A DNA stretch of 64,000 bases from an uncultured Propionibacteriaceae bacterium (GTDB lineage: Bacteria > Actinomycetota > Actinomycetes > Propionibacteriales > Propionibacteriaceae), in NCBI GenBank assembly GCA_938046585.1, contig CALIWR010000002.1, positions 1-64,000 on the forward strand, written 5' to 3'. A model generated the notes under the pieces. The model had not been told where the DNA came from. It made no database searches and saw only the letters and a program-made list of their open reading frames with translations. Below, in pieces: positions 57,999-64,000 of the stretch. The position numbers were made by a program, and so were the translations under genes. Positions within the stretch are counted from its first letter, which is position 1. Every line of letters starts with the position of its first letter.

Positions 57999-58832
57999 GT
58001 GAGTAGCCCGGACCGCGACGCCCCGATCGGTATCTTCGACTCCGGTTTCGGTGGGCTGACCGTGGCCCGTTCGGTCTTCGACCAGCTGCCCGGCGAGGAC
58101 ATCATCTACCTGGGTGACACGGCGCGGGCCCCGTACGGGTCGAAACCGATCGCCGAGGTCCGCGGGTACGCCCTGCACTGCCTCGACCACCTGCTCGACC
58201 TAGGGGTGAAGGCCTTGGTCATCGCGTGCAACAGCGCCTCTGCGGCGGTGCTGCGTGATGCCCGAGAGCGGTATCCGATCCCGGTCACTGAGGTCATCCT
58301 CCCGGCCGCCCGGCGAGCCGTGGCAGCGACCAAGACCGGCCGGGTCGGGGTGATCTGTACGACCGCGACCGCCACCTCACGCTCCTACGACGACGCCTTC
58401 GCCGCGGCCCCTCAGATCCGGCTCACTACCTCCGCCTGCCCCCTCTTCGTCGACTTCGTCGAGGCTGGCATCACCGGCGGCACCGAGCTAATCGAGGTCG
58501 CCCGGCAGTATCTGGCCCCGATCCAGGAGGCCGGCTGTGACACTGTGATCCTGGGCTGTACCCACTACCCGCTGCTGGCCGGGGTGATCTCGTACGTGCT
58601 GGGTGAGGAGGTGACCCTGGTGAGCTCGGCAGAGGAATCAGCCACGTCGACCTACCGCTGCCTGGTTGACCAGGGCCTGCTACGACCGGTGCCTCGGGAG
58701 GGCTACCGTCGTTTCCTCACCACCGGCAACCCGGAACGCTTCGCCGGGATCGGGCGCCGCCTGATGGGGGACTTCGTCACCGAGGCCGAGCCGCTGCCGG
58801 GGCATCCCGGCCGGGAGTCGTTGGCAGGCTGA
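57999..58832 (+). CDS. murI: glutamate racemase
   Basis: A 277-residue cofactor-free racemase that makes D-glutamate for peptidoglycan. FDSGFGGLTVA, DTARAPYGSKP, VIACNSASA with Cys77 and LGCTHYPLL with Cys187 are the two catalytic cysteine sites; both are present with normal spacing. It starts at GTG 57999. About 170 bases of spacer precede it and carry no strong promoter that I can name. A minus-strand frame through that spacer is noted separately. The gene opens the tightly packed run to folA. Confidence 0.95.
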   Translation: MSSPDRDAPIGIFDSGFGGLTVARSVFDQLPGEDIIYLGDTARAPYGSKPIAEVRGYALHCLDHLLDLGVKALVIACNSASAAVLRDARERYPIPVTEVILPAARRAVAATKTGRVGVICTTATATSRSYDDAFAAAPQIRLTTSACPLFVDFVEAGITGGTELIEVARQYLAPIQEAGCDTVILGCTHYPLLAGVISYVLGEEVTLVSSAEESATSTYRCLVDQGLLRPVPREGYRRFLTTGNPERFAGIGRRLMGDFVTEAEPLPGHPGRESLAG

Positions 58833-58862
58833 CCGGTGCCACCCCGGGTAGGGTCCTGGCTC

Positions 58863-59582
58863 ATGGAGAGAGTGGACGGACGCGGGCATGACCAGTTGCG
58901 CCAGGTACGGATCAGCCGCGGCTGGCTCGATCATGCCGAGGGCTCGGCGCTGGTGGAATTCGGCAGAACCCGGGTCTTGGTCGCAGCCAGCGTCACCGAG
59001 GGGGTGCCGCGTTGGCGTAAGGGATCGGGCCTGGGCTGGGTGAGCGCCGACTACGCGATGCTGCCGCGAGCCACCCATGACCGTTCGGAGCGGGAATCGG
59101 TGAGGGGACGGATCGGGGGCCGTACCCACGAGATCTCCCGCCTGATCGGGCGTTCCCTACGGGGGGTGATCGACTACCGGGCTCTCGGGGAGAACACCAT
59201 TCAGCTCGACTGCGATGTCTTGCAGGCCGACGGCGGCACCCGGACTGCGTCGATCACCGGGGCGTATGTGGCCTTGGCTGACGCCGTGAACTGGCTGCGG
59301 GAACGATCACTGCTGGCTGGCGAGCCGCTGCTGGGCTCGGTGGCGGCGGTCAGCGTCGGGATCGTCGACGGGCAGCCGATGCTGGACTTGGCCTATACCG
59401 AGGACTCGACGGCCGAGGTCGACCTGAATGTGGTCGCCACCGGTGACGGGCGGCTGATCGAGGTGCAGGGGACCGCCGAGGGCGAGCCGTTCTCCCGTAC
59501 CCAGCTCGACCAGCTGCTGGACCTGGGGCTGGCCGGCTGCGCCGAACTGACCCGGCTCCAGGCCGAGGTGCTGGCCCAATGA
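58863..59582 (+). CDS. rph: ribonuclease PH
   Basis: A 239-residue phosphorolytic exonuclease counted from ATG 58863 ([15 protein letters not shown]), rather than the earlier in-frame start that adds nine non-family residues. [77 protein letters not shown] and [17 protein letters not shown] are intact. It trims the 3' ends of tRNA precursors. Its TGA overlaps the rdgB ATG (ATGA). Confidence 0.95.
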   Translation: MERVDGRGHDQLRQVRISRGWLDHAEGSALVEFGRTRVLVAASVTEGVPRWRKGSGLGWVSADYAMLPRATHDRSERESVRGRIGGRTHEISRLIGRSLRGVIDYRALGENTIQLDCDVLQADGGTRTASITGAYVALADAVNWLRERSLLAGEPLLGSVAAVSVGIVDGQPMLDLAYTEDSTAEVDLNVVATGDGRLIEVQGTAEGEPFSRTQLDQLLDLGLAGCAELTRLQAEVLAQ

Positions 59583-60187
59583 CCCGGCTACTGTTGGCTT
59601 CCGGCAACCCCAGAAAACTGGACGAGTTGCGCCGGCTGCTGGGACAGGCTGGGCTGCCACTGGAGGTGGTGGGATTATGCGACGTACCCGATTACCCCGA
59701 GCCGGCCGAGACCGGCGCCACCTTCGAGGAGAACGCCCTGATCAAGGCCCGTGCCGGGTACGCCGCCACCGGGCTGGCGACCCTGGCCGACGACTCTGGC
59801 CTGGAGGTCGATGTGCTGAACCAGATGCCCGGGGTCCGTTCCGCCCGCTGGGCTGGCCCGGGGGCCCGGGACCACGACAATCTGGCGCTGCTGCTGCGCC
59901 AGCTCAGCGATGTCGAGCCTGCGCAGCGCCGGGCCCGTTTCGTCTGCGCCGCCGCGTACCTGGACCCGAACGGCCGCGAGCAGGTGCTGCGCCGAACCAT
60001 GGAGGGGATGCTGGTGGGCGAGCCGCGCGGCACGAACGGTTTCGGCTACGACCCGGCCTTCGTCGCCGACGGGCAAGACCGCACCAATGGCGAGCTGAGC
60101 GCAGCGGACAAGGACGTGATCTCTCACCGGGGCCAGGCGATCCGGGCGCTGTTGCCGCTGCTGGGTGACCTGGTGGGCAGACGATGA
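59579..60187 (+). CDS. rdgB: RdgB/HAM1-type XTP/dITP pyrophosphatase
   Basis: A 202-residue enzyme that removes non-canonical purine nucleoside triphosphates. [50 protein letters not shown] (substrate and metal site), [16 protein letters not shown] and [14 protein letters not shown] are all recognisable. It is translated by ATGA overlap with rph and its own TGA overlaps thyA. The rph-rdgB pair is common in actinobacteria. Confidence 0.95.
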   Translation: MTRLLLASGNPRKLDELRRLLGQAGLPLEVVGLCDVPDYPEPAETGATFEENALIKARAGYAATGLATLADDSGLEVDVLNQMPGVRSARWAGPGARDHDNLALLLRQLSDVEPAQRRARFVCAAAYLDPNGREQVLRRTMEGMLVGEPRGTNGFGYDPAFVADGQDRTNGELSAADKDVISHRGQAIRALLPLLGDLVGRR

Positions 60188-60975
60188 GGCAGTACCTGGA
60201 CCTGCTCGGCCACGTGCTGGAGCACGGCACCCGTCAGGAGGATCGGACCGGGACCGGCACCCTGTCGGTCTTCGGTCACCAGATGCGTTTTGACCTCGGT
60301 CAGGGTTTCCCGCTGCTCACCACCAAGAGGCTGCACACCCGGTCAGTCTTCGGTGAGCTGTTGTGGTTCCTGCGCGGCGACACCCGTATCTCCTGGCTAC
60401 ACGAGAACCAGATCACGATCTGGGACGAGTGGGCCGATGCCGACGGAAACCTGGGGCCGGTGTACGGGCGGCAGTGGCGTTCCTGGCCGACCCCGGACGG
60501 GCATGTGGACCAGATCCGGACCGTGATCGAGCAGATCCGAACTAACCCGGCATCGCGGCGCCACATCGTCAGTGCCTGGAATGTGTCCGAACTGGACCAG
60601 ATGGCGTTGCCGCCGTGCCACGCCTTCTTCCAGTTCTACGTGGCTCAGGGCCGGCTCAGCTGCCAGCTCTACCAACGCTCGGCCGACATCTTCCTCGGGG
60701 TACCGTTCAACATCGCCTCGTACGCGCTGCTGACCCATCTGATCGCCCAGGTCACCGGGCTTGAGGTGGGGGATTTCGTGCATACCCTGGGCGATGCGCA
60801 CTTGTACCTCAACCATCTCGACCAGGCCCGTCGTCAGTTGACCCGAGAACCCCGGCCGCTGCCCCGGCTACGGCTGAATCCCGAGGTGAGCGACATCGAC
60901 GGTTTCACCCTGGCCGACATCGCCGTCGACGACTATCACCCACACCCCGGTATCAAAGCCCCGGTCGCGGTCTGA
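60184..60975 (+). CDS. thyA: thymidylate synthase
   Basis: A 263-residue ThyA that methylates dUMP with methylene-tetrahydrofolate. [18 protein letters not shown], Cys145 in [33 protein letters not shown] and the C-terminal APVAV are conserved. Overlaps rdgB by ATGA and is followed one base later by folA, which regenerates its folate. Length matches the 264-residue family norm. Confidence 0.96.
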   Translation: MRQYLDLLGHVLEHGTRQEDRTGTGTLSVFGHQMRFDLGQGFPLLTTKRLHTRSVFGELLWFLRGDTRISWLHENQITIWDEWADADGNLGPVYGRQWRSWPTPDGHVDQIRTVIEQIRTNPASRRHIVSAWNVSELDQMALPPCHAFFQFYVAQGRLSCQLYQRSADIFLGVPFNIASYALLTHLIAQVTGLEVGDFVHTLGDAHLYLNHLDQARRQLTREPRPLPRLRLNPEVSDIDGFTLADIAVDDYHPHPGIKAPVAV

Positions 60976-60976
60976 G

Positions 60977-61474
60977 ATGCCCAGCCTGACCGCTATTGCC
61001 GCCGTCGCCGCGAACCGGGTGATCGGCTGCGACAACGACATTCCCTGGCATCTGCCGCAAGACTGGGCCCGGTTCAAGCAGATCACCATGGGCGGGGTAT
61101 TGCTGATGGGCCGGCGCTGCCACCAGTCGATCGGGCGGCCGCTGCCGGGCCGGGTCACGGTGGTCCTGACCCGTAATCCCGGCTTCGACGACCCGCGGGT
61201 GAATATTGTTCGGTCGCTGCCGGAGGCTTTCGCTGCGCTCGCCGAGCATCCGCAGCGGCGCTGGTGGGTCGCTGGTGGCGGCGAGATCTACCAGCTGCTG
61301 TGGCCGTACCTTTCGCAGCTTGACCTCACCGAGTTGCACTCGTCGTACCCCGGGGACGTGTTTTTCCCCGAAGTCGATCCGACCCAGTGGCGTGAGACCT
61401 CCCGAGATCAGCAGAAGGATTTCGACTTCGTCGGTTATGCCCGCAGCGCCGGCCGGCTGGATCTGCCTATCTGA
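60977..61474 (+). CDS. folA: dihydrofolate reductase
   Basis: A 165-residue enzyme. IAAVAANRVIGCDNDIPWHLPQDWARFKQITMGGVLLMGRRCHQSIG contains the substrate and NADPH-binding loop with Trp and Asp; PGRVTVVLTRNP and WWVAGGGEIYQLLWPYLSQLDLTEL complete the fold. It reduces dihydrofolate formed by ThyA. It starts one base after the thyA stop, clearly as part of the same unit. Confidence 0.95.
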   Translation: MPSLTAIAAVAANRVIGCDNDIPWHLPQDWARFKQITMGGVLLMGRRCHQSIGRPLPGRVTVVLTRNPGFDDPRVNIVRSLPEAFAALAEHPQRRWWVAGGGEIYQLLWPYLSQLDLTELHSSYPGDVFFPEVDPTQWRETSRDQQKDFDFVGYARSAGRLDLPI

Positions 61475-61515
61475 GCCTGCCGAGCACAGACCGGTGCTGG
61501 CACTAGCCTGACCCG

Positions 61516-62847
61516 GTGCGGCAGACGGCGAGCATTCTCCACCTCGACCTGGATGCTTTCTTCGCAGCCGTCGAGCAGCGTGATAAACCCTCGTTGCGCG
61601 GCAAACCGGTGATCGTGGGCGGGCTTGGGGGCCGCGGGGTGGTGTCCACCGCTTCCTACGAGGCCCGGGAGTACGGGGTGCACTCGGCGATGCCGATGCA
61701 CGAGGCCCGGCGTCGCTGCCCGCAGGCGGCCTTCCTGTCCGGCCGGTTCGGCGCCTACCGGATCGCGTCGGGGGTGGTGATGCGGCTATTGCGGGAGCTG
61801 TCGCCGTTGGTGGAGCCGATGTCGTTGGACGAGGCGTATGTGGACCTGGCCGCCGGGACGACCGATGTGACCTGTCAACAGCAGCTGCTGGGCGTGGCGG
61901 CCCGGCTGCGAGAACAGGTCCGGGAGGCGACTGGTGGGCTCACCGCCTCGGTAGGGCTGGGCAGTTCGAAGCTGATGGCCAAACTCGCCAGTGAACTGGC
62001 CAAACCGGACGGGCTGCACCTGGTGGTGCCGGGAACCGAGGCCAACCTGATCGCGCCGCTGCCGGTCGGGGTGATCCCCGGGGTCGGGCCGGTCACCCGG
62101 CAACGGCTGGACCGGCTCGGGGTGCGGACCGTGAATGACTTGCGGCAGGTCTCGGCCAACGAGCTGCGCCGCGAGATCGGGGCCTCCTGGGCGGGGGAGC
62201 TGGCTGCCCTGTGCCGCGGGGAAGATGACCGGCCGGTGAGCGCTGACCGAGAGACCAAGTCGATCTCGACCGAGGACACCTTCGCTACCGACCTCGTCGA
62301 CCCGGCGGTAGTCGAGGCCCAGATCACAGCCGCTGCCGTCCAGGTCGCCGAACGGTTGCGCCGCCACCAACTCTTCGCCCGTACCGTTACCGTGAAACTG
62401 AAGCTCGCTGACTTCACCACCCACACCCGGTCGCGGACCCTGCTTGGGGCGGTCGATTCCACCGAGGTGATCGTCGAGGTGGCCCGGGCCCTGCTGCACG
62501 CTGCTGAGCCGATCGTGCGGCAAGGGGTACGGCTGGCCGGGGTCGGGGTCTCCGGCCTCGTCATCGCCGCCCAGGAGGCCCTGTTCGAGGTGGCCCCGGC
62601 CGGTGTCGACGAGGCCCAGGTGGAGCCTGCGGCCACGGTCCGTGACCGCAATGCCAGCTCCTACAGCCCCGGCGACGACGTCACCCACGACATCATGGGT
62701 CCCGGCTGGGTGTGGGGCAGCGGCCTGGGCTGGGTGACGGTTCGTTTTGAGACCGCCGCCTCGACGCGCCCCGGTCCGGTTCGAACCTATCGGATCAGTG
62801 ACCCGGCGCTACGCCCGACGCCCGTGATCGCCCCTGAGTCAGACTGA
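61516..62847 (+). CDS. dinB: DNA polymerase IV (Y-family)
   Basis: A 443-residue Y-family polymerase starting at GTG 61516. ILHLDLDAFFAAVEQ carries the catalytic Asp pair, SMSLDEAYVDLAAG the second metal site, and SVGLGSSKLMAKLASELAKPDGL the palm/thumb; the HhH and little-finger domains follow (VIPGVGPVTRQRLDRLG, SISTEDTFATDL, FARTVTVKLKLADFTTHTRSRTL). It copies over damaged bases. The C-terminus has an extra segment (GWVWGSGLGWVTVRFE) common in actinobacteria and lacks an obvious final clamp motif. It follows folA by 41 bases. Confidence 0.93.
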   Translation: MRQTASILHLDLDAFFAAVEQRDKPSLRGKPVIVGGLGGRGVVSTASYEAREYGVHSAMPMHEARRRCPQAAFLSGRFGAYRIASGVVMRLLRELSPLVEPMSLDEAYVDLAAGTTDVTCQQQLLGVAARLREQVREATGGLTASVGLGSSKLMAKLASELAKPDGLHLVVPGTEANLIAPLPVGVIPGVGPVTRQRLDRLGVRTVNDLRQVSANELRREIGASWAGELAALCRGEDDRPVSADRETKSISTEDTFATDLVDPAVVEAQITAAAVQVAERLRRHQLFARTVTVKLKLADFTTHTRSRTLLGAVDSTEVIVEVARALLHAAEPIVRQGVRLAGVGVSGLVIAAQEALFEVAPAGVDEAQVEPAATVRDRNASSYSPGDDVTHDIMGPGWVWGSGLGWVTVRFETAASTRPGPVRTYRISDPALRPTPVIAPESD

Positions 62848-62863
62848 TCCAGATCGCCGTCGA

Positions 62864-62948
62864 TGGTGCCGGAGAAGGGATTTGAACCCTCACACCAAGC
62901 GGCACAGGAACCTAAATCCTGCGTGTCTACCAGTTCCACCACTCCGGC
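62864..62948 (-). tRNA. tRNA-Leu (anticodon UAG)
   Basis: Read on the minus strand, GCCGGAG pairs with CTCCGGC before ACCA; the D-arm has GGTGGAACTGGTAGACA; the anticodon stem-loop is CAGGA-TTTAGGT-TCCTG giving UAG (bases 62912-62914 on the plus strand read CTA); there is a long variable arm and the T-arm GGTTCAAATCC. CCA is encoded at 62864-62866. All leucine-type class II features are met. Confidence 0.97.
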
Positions 62949-63039
62949 GCGGGTTTGAGTGTAGGGGCCGTGGGGTTTCCTGCAAGGATGCGGGCCACGA
63001 AGCGGGAAGCAACCGGAGTGACTGCTCACGAGAGACCGG

Positions 63040-63534
63040 TCAGTGCTTGTCTGGGCCGGTGAGACCAAGGTGGCGCTTCAGCCGCTCGACATGACCAGAA
63101 GCCCGTACCTGGTATTGGGCCACGGCGATGGTGCCCTGCCCGTCAGCGGCCACATCCACCACGAAGGTGGAGCGGATCACTGCCTGCACCTGCTTGCCGT
63201 ACAGCTTCCTGGTCCCATACGCGCCGTAGGCCCGCAGCGTCTCCAGGGAAGGGTCCGACAGCAGCGGGAAGCTGATCTGGTGGCGCTGCTGGAAAGTAGC
63301 CAGCCGCTCGGGCGGATCGGGGGAGATCCCCACCACTGACAGCCCCGCCGAGCCCAGTTCGGTCAGGCTGGCGGTGAAATCAACCGCCTGGGTGGTGCAT
63401 CCAGGGGTGAGCGCGGCGGGGTAGAAGTAAACGATCAACCGGCTCTTGCGATAGTCATCTAGCCCGACGGGGGAGCCGGTGCTGCTGGGCAGGCGGAAGA
63501 AGGGGGCCGGGTCGCCGACGGTCAGGGTGGTCAT
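63040..63534 (-). CDS. bcp: peroxiredoxin, PrxQ/Bcp type (one-Cys form)
   Basis: A 164-residue thioredoxin-fold peroxidase: VGDPAPFFRLPSSTGSPVGLDDYRKSRLIVYFYPAALTPGCTTQAVDF with peroxidatic Cys46. In many PrxQ proteins a resolving Cys lies five residues later; here that position is Val51, so it is a one-Cys form needing an outside thiol. Other family positions (LSVVGISPDPPERLATFQQRH, STFVVDVAADG) are normal. It reduces hydroperoxides. It stands alone beside the tRNA-Leu gene. Confidence 0.93.
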   Translation of the reverse strand: MTTLTVGDPAPFFRLPSSTGSPVGLDDYRKSRLIVYFYPAALTPGCTTQAVDFTASLTELGSAGLSVVGISPDPPERLATFQQRHQISFPLLSDPSLETLRAYGAYGTRKLYGKQVQAVIRSTFVVDVAADGQGTIAVAQYQVRASGHVERLKRHLGLTGPDKH

Positions 63535-63631
63535 GGGCGAACCTTAGGTGACGATCGGGAGCCTTGCCGATCCGGCCAGACGATGACCTGGCATAGTGGG
63601 CCCTGCCCATTCTGACCACCTGGAGGTCTCC

Positions 63632-63940
63632 GTGCCGACGCAGCCCAACCAGCGCGAGCGCACCACGCAGGAGATCCTGCGCGACATTGAGGCCGCCACG
63701 GCGCGGCTCAGCGAGAACGTCACCGCTTTGGTGACCGAGACCCATCCGAAGGCCGTGGTGAACCGGACCGTGATTGACGCCCGGCACTTCGCTGAGGAGC
63801 AGTTCCAGCAGGCTAAGACCCAGATCCGCGACGAGTACGGCTGGCGGGTTGACCGGATCGCCGTGGTCGCCGGGGCGGCGGTGGGAGTGGTTACCTTCCT
63901 GCTGGTGGTGCGATCGTTGACCAGGCGCCGTCGCAGCTGA
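63632..63940 (+). CDS. DUF3618 membrane protein
   Basis: A 102-residue protein from GTG 63632, with TGGAGG five bases upstream; an ATG 36 bases earlier adds unrelated residues. The N-terminal helical domain TTQEILRDIEAATARLSENVTALVTETHPKAVVNRTV matches DUF3618, then a single membrane helix (RIAVVAGAAVGVVTFLLVV) with a basic end (RSLTRRRRS). Role unknown; DUF3618 genes often sit near bcp in actinobacteria, here divergently with about 100 bases between. Confidence 0.88.
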   Translation: MPTQPNQRERTTQEILRDIEAATARLSENVTALVTETHPKAVVNRTVIDARHFAEEQFQQAKTQIRDEYGWRVDRIAVVAGAAVGVVTFLLVVRSLTRRRRS

Positions 63941-64000
63941 TTGGCCGCTGTCCAAGCCGGTGGCAGTCGTCGCAGTGTTTCTACTAGGGTGCTACTCGAC

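Overview
The window is high-GC DNA with dense genes, many 4-base ATGA/GTGA start-stop overlaps and frequent GTG starts. It carries a GSI-beta glutamine synthetase with a GlnR-type box, a DtxR/IdeR-type iron box, a PASTA-less PknB-like kinase and an actinobacterial MurI-Rph-RdgB run. This points to an Actinomycetota chromosome, perhaps a Propionibacteriales relative; the genus cannot be fixed from sequence alone. From about 39.2 to 55.1 kb the chromosome is interrupted by an integrated mobilizable element.

Layout. 0-0.8 kb: tail of a Flp/Tad-like pilus locus (SAF-domain protein and a 36-codon fragment). 0.8-4.4 kb: DM13 protein, then a minus-strand set of a decayed ThuA gene, a Gfo/Idh/MocA oxidoreductase and an MFS exporter. 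4.4-8.1 kb: HAD phosphatase, glnA, and a Trp-rich small ORF overlapping a glycosyltransferase. 8.2-14 kb: a GntR repressor divergent from a five-gene operon (DapA-like aldolase, TctC, TctB, TctA, BNR propeller protein) that looks like uptake and breakdown of an acidic sugar or carboxylate. 14-20.5 kb: polyprenyl synthase, SDR, polysaccharide deacetylase, GH31 glycosidase, MatC-type dicarboxylate carrier. 21-30 kb: two DUF805 genes (one broken), a spermidine-synthase-like protein, a Ser/Thr kinase, xseBA, two small membrane proteins, ilvA, rmuC. 30-39.2 kb: DUF1963 protein, M18 aminopeptidase, LLM oxidoreductase, a HEAT-repeat protein, an ArsR/MFS pair, ychF.

39.2-55.1 kb: the mobile element. 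It encodes a large serine integrase (frameshifted in a C7 run), ArdA antirestriction protein, MOBP relaxase with MobC, coiled-coil proteins, a small serine resolvase, a three-gene restriction-modification-like set (two methyltransferase polypeptides and a GIY-YIG/SF2-helicase fusion), a P4-type primase-helicase, an Xis-like protein, long inverted repeats that could be an origin, and an AT-richer right end with a ruined D12-class adenine methyltransferase and a VapC fragment. The resolvase and a membrane-anchored coiled-coil protein are translationally linked to the R-M genes, which makes the whole five-gene unit the most interesting system here.

55.3-64 kb: iron-regulated feoABC, then a tightly packed murI, rph, rdgB, thyA, folA, dinB run (cell wall precursor, RNA processing, nucleotide-pool cleaning, thymidylate synthesis, translesion synthesis), tRNA-Leu(UAG), a PrxQ/Bcp peroxiredoxin and a DUF3618 protein.
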